A DNA stretch of 64,000 nucleotides, from contig NZ_LMMR01000004.1 in assembly GCF_001422325.1 (NCBI RefSeq), positions 191,752 through 255,751 of the forward strand. The letters are read 5' to 3'. Position numbers and translations under genes: made by a program. The DNA is from Leifsonia sp. Leaf264 (GTDB taxonomy: Bacteria; Actinomycetota; Actinomycetes; Actinomycetales; Microbacteriaceae). Below, piece by piece: positions 41,925 to 52,257 of the stretch; within the stretch, counting starts at the first letter, position 1; each line of letters begins with the position of its first letter. The notes under the pieces were generated by a model. The model was not told where the DNA came from and did no database searches. It saw only the letters and a program-made list of their open reading frames with translations.

Positions 41925-43598
41925 GTGACTCCGCTCGAACTCTCCCAGGCCCTCTTCGACCAGGTGAACTCCCTGCTCGAACGACGACGCGCGGCGGGCT
42001 CCGACGCCGACGTGACGGTCGAACCCGGCGATGTCACGCTGGAGCGCCCGAAGAACCGCGACCACGGTGACTGGGCGTCCAACATCGCCATGAGGCTCGC
42101 GAAGCGGCTCGGCATGAACCCGCGCGAGTTCGCCGCCGAGCTCGCCGAGAGCATCCGCGACGTCGACGGGATCGCCTCCGTCGAGGTGGCCGGGCCCGGC
42201 TTCATCAACATCCGCCTGGATGCCGCAGCCGCCGGAGCGCTGGCGAAGACCATCGTCGAGGCCGGCGCCGAGTACGGCCACAGCAGCACGCTCTCCGGCT
42301 CCGTCATCAACCTCGAATTCGTGTCGGCGAACCCCACGGGACCACTGCACATCGGCCACACCCGTTGGGCCGCCCTCGGCGACTCGATCAGCCGGGTGCT
42401 GCGCGCCGCCGGGGCCGACGTCGCCAACGAGTACTACATCAACGACGCCGGCAACCAGATGGACAACTTCGGCCTGTCGATCCTGGCCGCCATCAAGGGC
42501 GAGCCGACGCCGGAGGGCGGCTATCCGGGCAGCTACATCGCCGACCTCGCCACCCGCGTGATCGAGCGCGAGCCGAACCTGCTGGAGCTCGGTGACGCCG
42601 AGGCGCTCCACGTGGCCCGCGAGATCGCCTACGAACTGCAGCTCGGCGAGATCCAGGCCTCGCTCGAACGCTTCAACGTGCACTTCGACGTCTTCACGAG
42701 CGAACGCCGCCTGCACGCGCCTGACGACAACGGCGTGAGCGCCATCGACACCGCCGTGGAGCGCCTGCGCGCCCAGGGCCACGTCTTCGACGAAGACGAC
42801 GCCGTGTGGGTGCGTACGACAGACTTCGGCGACGACAAGGACCGCGTCATCCGTCGTGGGAACGGCGTCTACACCTACTTCGCCGCCGACGCTGCGTACT
42901 ACCTCGACAAGGGCGACCGGGGCTTCGGCCACAAGATCTACCTGCTCGGCGCCGACCACCACGGCTACGTCCACCGGCTCAAGGCACTCGCCGGCGCCGC
43001 GGGCGACGACCCCGAGACCGACATCGAGGTGCTGATCGGCCAGCTGGTCAGCATCAACGGCGCGAAGCTGTCCAAGCGCGCGGGCAACATCATCGAGCTC
43101 GACGACCTGCAGGCGTGGCTCGGAACCGATCCGCTGCGCTACACGCTCGCCCGCTACCCGGCCGACTCGCCGCTCACGATCGATCCCGAGATCCTCAAGC
43201 GCCGCACCAATGACAACCCCGTCTTCTACGTGCAGTACGCGCACGCCCGCACCGCGGCCGTCGCACGCAACGCCGAGGCCTCCGGGGTCGACCGCGGCGT
43301 CTTCGCCCCCGAACTGCTGGAGCACGAGACCGAATCCGCGCTTCTCGGAGCGCTGCAGGAGTTCCCGCGCATCGTGGCCCAGTCGGCCGAACTGCGTGAG
43401 CCGCATCGAGTCGCGCGCTACCTCGAGGAGGTGGCCGGGCTGTACCACCGCTGGTACGACAACTGCCGCGTCATCCCCCTCGGCGACGGCGCCGTCGAAG
43501 ACGTGCACCGCACCCGCCTCTGGCTGAACGACGCCACGGGAACAGTCATCCGCAACGGTCTCGACCTCCTCGGAGTCTCGGCACCGGAACGCATGTAG
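41925..43598 (+). CDS. argS: arginyl-tRNA synthetase
   Basis: Charges tRNA-Arg in the cytosol. The 557-residue class-I synthetase has the N-terminal Add-1 domain (about 1-85; HGDWASNIAMRLAKRLGMNP), the HIGH-type motif SANPTGPLHIGHTRWAALGD, LLGADHHGYVHRLKALAGAA, the KMSKS equivalent GAKLSKRAGNII, and a DALR anticodon-binding domain (about 430-557). The GTG start (MTPLELSQALFDQV) fits the -10 box; the ATG at 41919 is the alternative. argS leading into lysA-hom-thrC-thrB is the usual actinobacterial order. A cognate tRNA-Arg gene lies 0.8 kb away. Confidence 0.97.
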   Translation: MTPLELSQALFDQVNSLLERRRAAGSDADVTVEPGDVTLERPKNRDHGDWASNIAMRLAKRLGMNPREFAAELAESIRDVDGIASVEVAGPGFINIRLDAAAAGALAKTIVEAGAEYGHSSTLSGSVINLEFVSANPTGPLHIGHTRWAALGDSISRVLRAAGADVANEYYINDAGNQMDNFGLSILAAIKGEPTPEGGYPGSYIADLATRVIEREPNLLELGDAEALHVAREIAYELQLGEIQASLERFNVHFDVFTSERRLHAPDDNGVSAIDTAVERLRAQGHVFDEDDAVWVRTTDFGDDKDRVIRRGNGVYTYFAADAAYYLDKGDRGFGHKIYLLGADHHGYVHRLKALAGAAGDDPETDIEVLIGQLVSINGAKLSKRAGNIIELDDLQAWLGTDPLRYTLARYPADSPLTIDPEILKRRTNDNPVFYVQYAHARTAAVARNAEASGVDRGVFAPELLEHETESALLGALQEFPRIVAQSAELREPHRVARYLEEVAGLYHRWYDNCRVIPLGDGAVEDVHRTRLWLNDATGTVIRNGLDLLGVSAPERM

Positions 43599-43624
43599 CG
43601 CACGTCACGACCGGGGGAGACGCC

Positions 43625-44401
43625 ATGACGACTGTCGATGCACCGAAGACCAGGAAACGCTGGCCCATCGTGCTGGCCGTCGTGCTCGTGGTGGTGATCG
43701 GTGCGCTCTTCGGCGCCTTCTTCATCGCCGACGCCGTCGCCCGCGACACCGGCGAACGCCTCGTCGCGCAGAAGTTCGCCGAGAAGCTGAACGCGCAGGA
43801 CGGCGCCGACGTGGATGCCGACGACATCGACGTCACCATCGGCGGCGCCAGTGTCATCGCGCAGTACCTCAGTGGAACGTTCGAGTCCGTGCAGGTCGAC
43901 GCCGACGACATCGCCCTCGACGGCGCACCCCTCAACGTCTCGATCCAGGCCAACGGCGTCCCGACCGACCTGAGCAAGCCCGTCCAGACCGTGAGCGGCG
44001 CCGTGGCCTTCGACCAGGCCGGGCTCGACGCGCTGCTGGCGAAGAACGGCACGGATGCCGACATCACCCTCGGCGATGGAACCGTCAGCTACACGGCGTC
44101 GCAGACCTTCATCGGCATTCCGCTGAGCTTCACCCTGACGGCGGTGCCGTCGACCACCGAGGACTCCCTCGTCTTCACCCCGCAGTCCGGGGAGCTCGCC
44201 GCCGGTTCCACCTCGATCGACATCTCGGGGCTGATCGACACGGTCCTGGCCGACAACACCGTCTCGTTCTGCATCGCCGACCAGATTCCGGCCGGGGTGA
44301 CCCTCACCGGCGCGGCGGTCTCATCGGACTCGGTCACCGTCGGATTCGCGGCGAAGGACCTGGTCATCGCCGACCTTGCCCAGACGGGAACCTGCTCCTA
44401 G
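43625..44401 (+). CDS. LmeA-like (DUF2993) phospholipid-binding protein
   Basis: A 258-residue membrane-anchored protein. An N-terminal helix (KRWPIVLAVVLVVVIGALFG) leads into an extracytoplasmic beta-rich domain with VTIGGASVIAQYLSGTFESV and LDALLAKNG, the layout of DUF2993. The mycobacterial member LmeA binds phospholipids and helps lipomannan elongation; a similar role is inferred only. GGGGGAG precedes the ATG, 26 bases after argS, so it is probably in the argS transcript. Confidence 0.78.
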   Translation: MTTVDAPKTRKRWPIVLAVVLVVVIGALFGAFFIADAVARDTGERLVAQKFAEKLNAQDGADVDADDIDVTIGGASVIAQYLSGTFESVQVDADDIALDGAPLNVSIQANGVPTDLSKPVQTVSGAVAFDQAGLDALLAKNGTDADITLGDGTVSYTASQTFIGIPLSFTLTAVPSTTEDSLVFTPQSGELAAGSTSIDISGLIDTVLADNTVSFCIADQIPAGVTLTGAAVSSDSVTVGFAAKDLVIADLAQTGTCS

Positions 44402-44429
44402 AGGCTCGATCCGCGCGCAGTGATCGCGG

Positions 44430-44726
44430 TCAGCGCTTCTCGCAGGCGATGCCGTCCTTGTCGCGGTCCGACTTCGTGTTCTTGGCGTAGACGGCCGCGC
44501 TCTTCGTGAAGGTCGTGACGGGCTTGCTCGTCCCCGTCACCTTGTCCTTCGCGCCGGGCTTGCCGACTCCGTGCTTGTAGACCTTGTTCAGCTCGGTGCA
44601 GTTCTTGTAGGACTTCGCTGCGACGGCGGGCACCGACGCGGGCGCGCTCGCCTGAGCTGCCTGCAACGGCAGCACCGTGAGTACTGCGGCGACGGCGAGG
44701 GTGGCGAGGAACTTCGGGGTCTGCAT
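44430..44726 (-). CDS. secreted excalibur calcium-binding domain protein
   Basis: A 98-residue secreted protein. A signal peptide (FLATLAVAAVLTVLPLQAAQ) ends near Ala 26. The excalibur domain covers about 38-98, with SYKNCTELNKVYKHGVGKPG and the calcium loop DRDKDGIACEKR; its two cysteines are conserved in the family. Function unknown. Convergent with the LmeA-like gene, 28 bases apart. Upstream, TAGGGT (44783-44778) is a candidate -10. Confidence 0.88.
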   Translation of the reverse strand: MQTPKFLATLAVAAVLTVLPLQAAQASAPASVPAVAAKSYKNCTELNKVYKHGVGKPGAKDKVTGTSKPVTTFTKSAAVYAKNTKSDRDKDGIACEKR

Positions 44727-45078
44727 GCTGCGCGCTCCAGGGCTGACTGCGCCGGTCCGGGTGCACGGCGTCGCACGACCCTAGCGCGGTGCCGGCTGAG
44801 CGTTCGCCGCATTTCGGGCGTCTCGCCCCGAACTGGGGTCGGACATGGCTGTGGGCGGATGCCGCGGGTGTCGTCGCGCATGCGCTGCAGGATGTCCCGC
44901 CGTAACGATTGCGGCAGACGGCCGTCATCGATTCGTAGGCCGGGAAGGCGACTCGATAGACTCCTCAGGTATTCCGCCCTGACGATCGGGCGACTGCCGT
45001 CACGGCTTCAGGGACCAATCCGGGTTCGCTCGCCGCGCAGTGTCATCCGTCTTTCATCCCCACTGCGAGGATCCTTTA
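44727..45078. other. 352-base intergenic region with divergent promoters
   Basis: It holds no supported gene. The left part has the candidate -10 of the excalibur gene (44783-44778, minus). TAGACT at 44957-44962 is the best -10 for the lysA operon and gives a leader of about 110 bases. I see no clear riboswitch or leader peptide in that leader. Confidence 0.5.
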
Positions 45079-46503
45079 GTGGCCACCCGTCCCTCCGCCC
45101 CTGCGTGGCTCGATGTCCCCGTAGACGCGAACGCGCTGGCCGACGGCGTCTGGCCCGACTCGGCCGCCCGCGACGACGACGGACGCCTCGTCATCGCCGG
45201 CGTCGACGCCGTGGAGCTCGCCGCACGGTTCGGCACCCCGCTCTACGTCACCGACGAGGCGCAGGTGCGCGCCCGCGCCGTCAGAGTGCTCGACGCCTTC
45301 GGCACCGCCTTCGCCGGGATCGGGGCATCCGTCGCCGTCTACTACGCGGGCAAGGCCTTCCTCTCGACCGAGGTCGCCCGCTGGGTCGCCGACGCCGGGC
45401 TCAACATCGACGTCTGCTCGGGAGGCGAGCTCGCCGTCGCCCTCGCCGCCGGCATCGATCCGGCACGCCTCGGGTTCCACGGCAACAACAAGTCCATCGC
45501 TGAGATCGAGCGCGCCGTCTCCGTCGGCGTCGGCACCATCGTCATCGACAGCAGGGTCGAGATCGACCGGGTGGCGGATGCCGCAGCCAGAACCGGTCGC
45601 GTGCAGGCCGTGAGGCTCCGCGTCAACAGCGGGGTGCACGCGCACACCCACGAGTTCCTCGCCACCGCTCACGAGGACCAGAAGTTCGGCGTGCCGCTGG
45701 ACGACGCCCCCGAGCTCGTCGCGGCCATCCGCGATCGTGGCGGACTGCGCTTCCTCGGCCTGCACTGCCACATCGGCTCGCAGATCTTCGACGCCGGCGG
45801 ATTCGCCGAATCCGCGGCCAGGCTCATCGCCGTTCACGCGGAACTCCTCACCGGCGGCGACGTGCCCGAGCTCAACCTCGGCGGCGGCTTCGGCATCGCG
45901 TACACCTCCGCCGACGAGCCCACGCCCATCGAGCGGATCGCCGCCGGCATGGCCGAGGCCGTCGGCGCCGCCTGCTCGAGCCGCGGCATCCCCGTTCCCC
46001 GCATCGCCATCGAGCCCGGCCGCTACATCGTCGGCTCCGCCGGCATCACCCTCTACGAGGTCGGAACGGTCAAGCCCGTCGAGGTCGACGGCGGCGTGCG
46101 CACCTACGTGAGCGTCGACGGCGGCATGAGCGACAACGCCAGGCCCGCGCTCTACGGCGCCGACTACTCGGCACGGATCGCGAGCCGGGTGACGGATGCC
46201 GCCCCAGCCCTCGTGCGTGTGGCCGGCAAGCACTGCGAGTCTGGCGACATCGTCGTCGACGCCGACTACCTGCCCGGCGACGTGCGACCCGGCGACCTGC
46301 TCGCCGTCGCCGCGACGGGTGCCTACTGCTGGTCGCTGGCCAGCAACTACAACTATCTCGGTCGCCCGTCCGTCGTCGCCGTGCGCGACGGCGCCGCGCG
46401 CATCATCGTGCGCGGTGAGACCGAGGCCGATCTCCTCTCGCGCGACGCCGGCATCCCGCTGCCGACGACGGCCGGGACGGACGCACTCGAGGGAGCCCGA
46501 TGA
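45079..46503 (+). CDS. lysA: diaminopimelate decarboxylase
   Basis: Last step of lysine synthesis: decarboxylates meso-diaminopimelate with PLP. The 474-residue fold-III enzyme has the PLP lysine in VYYAGKAFLSTEVAR, HCHIGSQIFDAGGFAESA, the phosphate loop ELNLGGGFGIAYTSADEPTP, the EPGRYIVGSAGI motif and the substrate-binding HCESGDIVVDADYLPGD. GAGGA lies 8 bases before the GTG; the frame extends 13 codons upstream without a ribosome site. Its stop overlaps the start of hom (ATGA). Confidence 0.95.
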   Translation: MATRPSAPAWLDVPVDANALADGVWPDSAARDDDGRLVIAGVDAVELAARFGTPLYVTDEAQVRARAVRVLDAFGTAFAGIGASVAVYYAGKAFLSTEVARWVADAGLNIDVCSGGELAVALAAGIDPARLGFHGNNKSIAEIERAVSVGVGTIVIDSRVEIDRVADAAARTGRVQAVRLRVNSGVHAHTHEFLATAHEDQKFGVPLDDAPELVAAIRDRGGLRFLGLHCHIGSQIFDAGGFAESAARLIAVHAELLTGGDVPELNLGGGFGIAYTSADEPTPIERIAAGMAEAVGAACSSRGIPVPRIAIEPGRYIVGSAGITLYEVGTVKPVEVDGGVRTYVSVDGGMSDNARPALYGADYSARIASRVTDAAPALVRVAGKHCESGDIVVDADYLPGDVRPGDLLAVAATGAYCWSLASNYNYLGRPSVVAVRDGAARIIVRGETEADLLSRDAGIPLPTTAGTDALEGAR

Positions 46504-47819
46504 TCGCCTACCGTTCACTGCGCGTCGCCCTGCTCGGCGGAGGATCCGTCGGAGCCCAGGTCGCACGCTCGCTCCTCGAGGATCGCGAGGAGCTGGCGCA
46601 CCGCATCGGTGCCGGCCTCGACCTCATCGGCATCGCCGTCCGCGATGTCGACGCGAAGCGCAGCGTCGACCTGCCCCGCGAGTTGCTGACGACAGACGCC
46701 GAGAGGCTCATCCTCGGCGCCGACGTCGTGATCGAGCTCATGGGCGGCATCGAGCCCGCCCGCAGCTACATTCTGCAGGCCCTGAACTCCGGAGCCGACG
46801 TCGTGACCGGCAACAAGGCGCTGATCGCGACGCACGGCCCTGAGTTGTTCGCCGCCGCCGAGCAGGTCGGCGCGCAGCTCTACTACGAAGCAGCCGTCGG
46901 CGGGGCCATCCCGATCATCCGGCCCCTGCGCGAGAGCCTTGCTGGAGACCGCGTCAACCGCATCCTCGGCATCGTCAACGGCACGACCAACTACATCCTC
47001 GACCGCATGGACCTGCAGGGCGACAGCCTCGAGGACGCCCTCGCCACGGCCCAGGAGCTCGGCCTGGCCGAGGCGAACCCGAGTGCCGACGTCGACGGCT
47101 ACGACGCCGCTCAGAAGGCCGCCATCCTCGCCAGCCTCGCCTTCCACACCGAGGTATCGGTCGATGACGTGCACCGGGAGGGCATCACCGCCGTCACGGC
47201 GGCGCAGATCGCCTCAGCCGCGCACTCGGGCCACGTCGTGAAGCTCCTCGCGATCTGCGAGCGCCTGATCGACCCCGACACCGGAGCCGAGGGCGTCTCG
47301 GTGCGGGTGTACCCGGCCATGGTGCCGCGCAGCCACCCCCTCGCTGCCGTGCACGGTGCGAACAACGCCGTGTTCGTCGAGGCCGAGGCGGCCGGCGCCC
47401 TCATGTTCTACGGTGCTGGCGCCGGGGGAGTGGAGACCTCCTCCGCCGTCCTCGGCGACCTCGTCTCGCTCGCCCGCCGTCACGTCCTCGGCGGCCCCGG
47501 GCTCACCGAGTCGAAGCACGCCGGCCTGCCTGTGCTCGAGATCGGCAAGGCCACGACCCGCTACGCCGTCACCCTCGACGTCATCGACGAGCCCGGAGTA
47601 CTCGCAGCCATCGCCGGCATCTTCGCCGAGCACGGCGTCTCGGTCGAGACCGTCGAACAGTCCGTCGCCACGGCATCCTCCGGCGGGGAGTCCACCGCCA
47701 TCCTCGTCATCGGCACCCACGGAGCCCGGGAGGCCGCGCTCGCCGCGACCGTCGCGGACCTGGCCGCCAACCGCGTCGTCGCCCGCGTCGCATCCGTCCT
47801 CCGAGTTGAAGGAGCGTAA
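46500..47819 (+). CDS. hom: homoserine dehydrogenase
   Basis: Reduces aspartate semialdehyde to homoserine, the branch point to threonine and (through metX elsewhere in the window) methionine. The 439-residue protein has the NAD(P) motif VALLGGGSVGAQVARSLLED, the catalytic domain with GGAIPIIRPLRESLAGD and NGTTNYILDRM, and a C-terminal ACT domain (about 350-430; LDVIDEPGVLAAIAGIFAEH) that probably mediates threonine feedback inhibition. It overlaps lysA by 4 bases. Confidence 0.96.
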   Translation: MIAYRSLRVALLGGGSVGAQVARSLLEDREELAHRIGAGLDLIGIAVRDVDAKRSVDLPRELLTTDAERLILGADVVIELMGGIEPARSYILQALNSGADVVTGNKALIATHGPELFAAAEQVGAQLYYEAAVGGAIPIIRPLRESLAGDRVNRILGIVNGTTNYILDRMDLQGDSLEDALATAQELGLAEANPSADVDGYDAAQKAAILASLAFHTEVSVDDVHREGITAVTAAQIASAAHSGHVVKLLAICERLIDPDTGAEGVSVRVYPAMVPRSHPLAAVHGANNAVFVEAEAAGALMFYGAGAGGVETSSAVLGDLVSLARRHVLGGPGLTESKHAGLPVLEIGKATTRYAVTLDVIDEPGVLAAIAGIFAEHGVSVETVEQSVATASSGGESTAILVIGTHGAREAALAATVADLAANRVVARVASVLRVEGA

Positions 47820-47825
47820 CCCCTC

Positions 47826-48926
47826 ATGAGCACCACCCCGCAGATCCGCGAGTCCCGCCAGTGGCGCGGTGTCATCCGCGAGTACGCCGACCGTCTCGAC
47901 GTGACCGACGCCACTCCCATCGTCACGCTGGGAGAGGGCGGAACGCCGCTCCTGCCGGCTCCGGCGCTCTCAGCGCGCACCGGCGCGAACGTCTGGGTCA
48001 AGTTCGAGGGCATGAACCCCACGGGCTCCTTCAAGGACCGCGGCATGACCATGGCCGTCACGAAGGGCGTCGAGGCCGGCGCCAAGGCGATCATCTGCGC
48101 CTCGACGGGCAACACGTCAGCCTCGGCAGCGGCGTACGCCGCCCACGCCGGCATCACGGCCGCCGTGCTGGTGCCCGAGGGCAAGATCGCGATGGGCAAG
48201 CTCAGCCAGGCCATCGCCCACAACGGCCGCCTGCTGCAGGTGCGCGGCAACTTCGACGACTGCCTCGAGATCGCCCGCGAGCTCGCGGACAACTACCCGG
48301 TGCACCTCGTCAACTCGGTGAACAACGACCGCATCGAGGGCCAGAAGACCGCGGCCTTCGAGGTCGTCGAAGTGCTGCGCGACGCGCCGGACTTCCACAT
48401 CGTGCCCGTCGGCAACGCCGGGAACTACACCGCGTACCACCGCGGCTACAGCGAGGAGCTGCAGCGCGGGGCCACCACCAGGATGCCGCGCATGTTCGGC
48501 TTCCAGGCCGCGGGCAGCGCCCCCATCGTGCTCGGCCACGTGGTGAAGGACCCCGACACCATCGCCAGCGCCATCCGCATCGGCAACCCGGCATCGTGGG
48601 AGCTCGCCATCGCAGCGCGCGAGAACAGTGACGGCTTCTTCGGCGCCATCGACGATGCCCGCATCCTCGAGGCCCAGCGCATCCTCTCCGCCGAGGTCGG
48701 CATCTTCGTCGAGCCGGCATCGGCCATCAGCGTCGCCGGACTCCTCGAGCAGGCTGAGGCCGGCGTCATCGGCAAGGGCGCCACTGTCGTGCTCACTGTC
48801 ACGGGCCACGGCCTGAAGGACCCGCAGTGGGCGCTGCGCACCTCCGACGGCTCGGACATCCAGCCCGAGAGCGTCGCCGTCGACACCGCCGAGATCGCCG
48901 ACGTGCTCGGCCTGGCGAAGGCATGA
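47826..48926 (+). CDS. thrC: threonine synthase
   Basis: PLP enzyme making threonine from O-phosphohomoserine. The 366-residue protein is the short type; the PLP lysine lies in NPTGSFKDRGMTMAVTKG, ICASTGNTSASAAAYAAHAG binds substrate phosphate, and VPVGNAGNYTAYHRGY forms the cofactor phosphate cup. It starts 6 bases after hom and overlaps thrB by ATGA. The order hom-thrC-thrB is characteristic of Actinobacteria. Confidence 0.96.
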   Translation: MSTTPQIRESRQWRGVIREYADRLDVTDATPIVTLGEGGTPLLPAPALSARTGANVWVKFEGMNPTGSFKDRGMTMAVTKGVEAGAKAIICASTGNTSASAAAYAAHAGITAAVLVPEGKIAMGKLSQAIAHNGRLLQVRGNFDDCLEIARELADNYPVHLVNSVNNDRIEGQKTAAFEVVEVLRDAPDFHIVPVGNAGNYTAYHRGYSEELQRGATTRMPRMFGFQAAGSAPIVLGHVVKDPDTIASAIRIGNPASWELAIAARENSDGFFGAIDDARILEAQRILSAEVGIFVEPASAISVAGLLEQAEAGVIGKGATVVLTVTGHGLKDPQWALRTSDGSDIQPESVAVDTAEIADVLGLAKA

Positions 48927-49873
48927 CCGCCGCAGTGAGCCTGAATTCCCTCCCCGAGAGCCTCGCCGGTCGGCGCGTCTCGGTCCAGGTGCCGGCCACC
49001 AGCGCGAACCTCGGTCCGGGCTTCGACACCCTCGGCCTCGCGCTCGCCCTCTACGACGTACTCGTCGTCGAGATCCTGCCCGATGCCGGAGTCGAGATCC
49101 ACGTCGAGGGCGTCGGAGCCGGCGAGGTGCCGACAGACGAGTCGCACCTCGTGGTGCGCTCCATCGCCCACGTGCTGGCCCACTACGGCTACGAGCGTCC
49201 GGGCCTGCGCCTCGAGGCGCGCAACTCCATCCCGCACGGCCGCGGACTCGGCTCGTCCGGTGCGGCCATAGTCTCGGGAGTGATGGCGGCCAAGGGCATC
49301 CTCGAGGGTCTCGTCGAGATCTCCGACAACGATGCCCTGGCCCTCGCGACCGAGTTGGAGGGCCACCCCGACAACGTCGCGCCCGCCCTCTTCGGCGGCC
49401 TGACCATCGCGTGGACCATGCCCGAGGGCCCGCAGCACAAGAAGCTCATGGTTCACCGCGGGGTCTCGCCCGTGGTCTTCGTTCCCGAGCACGTGATGTC
49501 GACGGCGCTCGCGCGCAGCCTCCAGCCGGAGTCGGTTCCGCACGAGGACGCGGTCTTCAACGTCTCGCGCTCGGCCCTGCTCGTGGCTGCCCTCATCCAG
49601 AGCCCCGAACTGCTGCTCGCGGCGACGGAGGACAAGCTGCACCAGAACTACCGGGCCGCCGCGATGCCGGAGACCAATGCCCTCATCGTCGCGCTCCGCG
49701 CCGCCGGCTATCCCGCCGTCGTGTCCGGAGCCGGTCCGTCGATCCTCGTCCTCGCGAGCGATCCCGGGCAGCGTCTGGGTGCGGCCGACCTCGTCGCCTC
49801 GGTCTCGGAGACGCCGTGGCAGGCCCTGCACCTGGCCGTCGACTTCACGGGCTCGATGCAGGCGCCGGCCTGA
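48923..49873 (+). CDS. thrB: homoserine kinase
   Basis: Phosphorylates homoserine for ThrC. The 316-residue GHMP kinase has VQVPATSANLGPGFDTLGLA, the ATP loop NSIPHGRGLGSSGAAIVSGV and the third motif VVSGAGPSILVLASD. Its ATG overlaps the thrC stop. It is the last gene of the operon; 241 bases follow before rho. Confidence 0.96.
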   Translation: MTAAVSLNSLPESLAGRRVSVQVPATSANLGPGFDTLGLALALYDVLVVEILPDAGVEIHVEGVGAGEVPTDESHLVVRSIAHVLAHYGYERPGLRLEARNSIPHGRGLGSSGAAIVSGVMAAKGILEGLVEISDNDALALATELEGHPDNVAPALFGGLTIAWTMPEGPQHKKLMVHRGVSPVVFVPEHVMSTALARSLQPESVPHEDAVFNVSRSALLVAALIQSPELLLAATEDKLHQNYRAAAMPETNALIVALRAAGYPAVVSGAGPSILVLASDPGQRLGAADLVASVSETPWQALHLAVDFTGSMQAPA

Positions 49874-49925
49874 GCATCCGCTGATGACCCGCGTTCGCGT
49901 GTCAGGGCATCCGCCGGCACAGTGT

Positions 49926-49931
49926 TAGACT
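49926..49931 (+). promoter_or_regulatory. candidate -10 of rho, with long leader
   Basis: TAGACT in the 241-base thrB-rho gap predicts an untranslated leader of about 180 bases. Long leaders are common on rho and allow self-attenuation. No defined structure was recognised in it. Confidence 0.4.
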
Positions 49932-50114
49932 GAGCCCGTACCCGTCAGGTTCCGCACAGCAAAGCGAACCGATTGGACCGGTGCAATTCCCCGCAATTCA
50001 TTTGCTCTCATCGCGCCACCCGCCTGTCGCGTTTCCATGTCGAAATCGCGACACGCAGCTCGGTGACCAGCTCCCCTGGACGGATTCCCGCCAGGCGAAA
50101 GGACCAGACCCCTC

Positions 50115-52250
50115 GTGACTGATGTCAACGCCACCCAGACCGTGGCAACCCGCACCCAGCTGAACACGCTGCGCGTCGCCGAGCTCCAGGCTCTCGCGAC
50201 CCAGCTCAGCATCCCCGGTGCCTCCAAGCTCCGCAAGGGCGAGCTCGTCGACGCCATCGTCGACGCCCAGCCCGCCGGCGACGGCGCAGCTCCTGCTGTC
50301 GCCGAGACCGCCGCACCGCAGCAGGAGGCCCCGTCGACGGCGACGGATGCCGCTGCAGCTCCGACCGAGGCCCCTGTTGCCGAGGCACCCGTTGCCGAGG
50401 CTCCGGCTTCCGACGCATCGGCCTCCGACGCCGAGGCTCCGGCCCAGGCCGCGGCGCTGACCGTGACCGGTGCCCCCGCCGTGACCCGCGGTCGTGGCTC
50501 GCGCCGTGCCACCACGGCTTCGACCGCCGCCGGTGCCCACGTGAACACTGCAGGCGGAACCGGCCTCGACAGCCTCGTTCCGGCGCTCGACGCCGTGGCC
50601 GCCCGCAACAACAACCCCGAGAACGCCCAGGACGGCGACGGCCAGCGCGGCCAGCGCCGCAAGCAGGTCAAGGTCGCCCCGCAGGCCGCCGAGACCGCCG
50701 AGGGCGCTGAGGCTCCGACGGCCGAGTCCACCGACGGCGCCGAGTCGACCGACGAGAAGCCGCAGGGCGAGCGTCAGGGCCGCAACCGCAACCGCAACCG
50801 TGGCGGCCGTGGCGAGAACGCCCAGAACAACAACCAGAACAACGCCCAGAACGGCAACGACCGTGGCGGCAACCAGAACGGCCAGAACCAGCAGAAGCAG
50901 GGCAACCAGCCCGCCGAGCAGGGCCAGAAGGATGCCGACGAGCGTCAGAACGGCAACGGCCAGAACAACCAGCGCGACAACCAGCGCCAGGCCGTCGAGG
51001 GCGACGCCCGCTCCGGCCGCAGCCGCTACCGCGACCGCAAGCGTCGCGGCGGTGCCGCCGGCGACGAGTTCGAGCCGGAGCTGAACGACGACGACGTGCT
51101 CATCCCCGTCGCCGGAATCCTCGACGTCCTCGACAACTACGCCTTCGTGCGCACCAGCGGCTACCTGCCGGGCCCGAGCGACGTCTACGTCTCGCTCGGC
51201 CAGGTCAAGAAGTACAACCTGCGCAAGGGAGACGCCGTCGTCGGCGCCATCCGCCAGCCGCACGAGGGCGACGGCAACGGCCGCCAGAAGTACAACGCCA
51301 TCGTCAAGGTCGACTCGATCAACGGCCAGTCCGTCGACGAGGCGGCGGCGCGCGTCGACTTCCAGAAGCTCACGCCGCTCTACCCGCAGGAGCGCCTGCG
51401 CCTCGAGACCGAGCCCACCAAGCTCACGCAGCGCATCATCGACCTGGTGTCGCCGATCGGCAAGGGCCAGCGTGGCCTGATCGTCGCTCCGCCGAAGGCC
51501 GGTAAGACCATCGTGCTGCAGCAGATCGCCAACGCGATCGCCATCAACAACCCCGAGGTCCACCTCATGGTCGTGCTCGTCGACGAGCGGCCCGAAGAGG
51601 TCACCGACATGCAGCGCACGGTGAAGGGCGAGGTCATCGCCTCCACCTTCGACCGTCCGGCCGAGGACCACACCACCGTCGCCGAGCTCGCCATCGAGCG
51701 TGCCAAGCGCCTCGTCGAGCTGGGCCACGACGTCGTCGTGCTGCTCGACTCGATCACCCGCCTCGGACGCGCCTACAACCTGGCCGCTCCGGCGTCAGGC
51801 CGCATCCTCTCCGGTGGTGTCGATGCCTCGGCGCTGTACCCGCCGAAGCGCTTCTTCGGAGCCGCCCGCAACATCGAGAACGGTGGATCGCTCACGATCC
51901 TCGCGACGGCACTCATCGAGACCGGTTCCAAGATGGACGAGGTCATCTTCGAGGAGTTCAAGGGCACCGGCAACTCGGAGCTGCGCCTCTCGCGCCAGCT
52001 CGCCGACAAGCGCATCTTCCCGGCCGTCGACGTGAACGCCTCCGGCACCCGCCGCGAGGAGATGCTCATGAGCGCCGACGAGGTCAAGATCACCTGGAAG
52101 CTGCGTCGCGCCCTCGCCGGTCTCGACCAGCAGCAGGCCCTAGAAGCCGTTCTGGGTCGCCTCAAGGAGACCCAGTCCAACGTCGAGTTCCTCATGCAGG
52201 TCGGCAAGACCATGCCGAACGGCACCAACGGGCACGCGGGCGACCACTAG
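50115..52250 (+). CDS. rho: transcription termination factor Rho with large disordered insertion
   Basis: Hexameric RNA helicase that ends transcription. The 711-residue protein is far longer than the about 420 of E. coli. Residues 15-55 are a Rho_N helical domain ([20 protein letters not shown]). About 60-310 are a low-complexity insertion: Ala/Glu/Thr-rich, then Asn/Gln/Arg/Gly-rich ([19 protein letters not shown]). The RNA-binding cold-shock domain starts near 320 ([20 protein letters not shown]). Motor motifs are Walker [14 protein letters not shown] near 457 and [16 protein letters not shown]. Actinobacterial Rho insertions of this type bind RNA and are known to change termination. GTG start. 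Confidence 0.96.
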   Translation: MTDVNATQTVATRTQLNTLRVAELQALATQLSIPGASKLRKGELVDAIVDAQPAGDGAAPAVAETAAPQQEAPSTATDAAAAPTEAPVAEAPVAEAPASDASASDAEAPAQAAALTVTGAPAVTRGRGSRRATTASTAAGAHVNTAGGTGLDSLVPALDAVAARNNNPENAQDGDGQRGQRRKQVKVAPQAAETAEGAEAPTAESTDGAESTDEKPQGERQGRNRNRNRGGRGENAQNNNQNNAQNGNDRGGNQNGQNQQKQGNQPAEQGQKDADERQNGNGQNNQRDNQRQAVEGDARSGRSRYRDRKRRGGAAGDEFEPELNDDDVLIPVAGILDVLDNYAFVRTSGYLPGPSDVYVSLGQVKKYNLRKGDAVVGAIRQPHEGDGNGRQKYNAIVKVDSINGQSVDEAAARVDFQKLTPLYPQERLRLETEPTKLTQRIIDLVSPIGKGQRGLIVAPPKAGKTIVLQQIANAIAINNPEVHLMVVLVDERPEEVTDMQRTVKGEVIASTFDRPAEDHTTVAELAIERAKRLVELGHDVVVLLDSITRLGRAYNLAAPASGRILSGGVDASALYPPKRFFGAARNIENGGSLTILATALIETGSKMDEVIFEEFKGTGNSELRLSRQLADKRIFPAVDVNASGTRREEMLMSADEVKITWKLRRALAGLDQQQALEAVLGRLKETQSNVEFLMQVGKTMPNGTNGHAGDH

Positions 52251-52257
52251 CTCTTCA

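Noticed and set aside
41634-43508. A 624-codon minus-strand frame opposite argS.
   Set aside because: Antisense composition with no motif; argS has HIGH and KMSKS-type motifs.
44963-45078. Lysine riboswitch in the lysA leader.
   Set aside because: The leader is too short at about 110 bases and I could not find the conserved junction.
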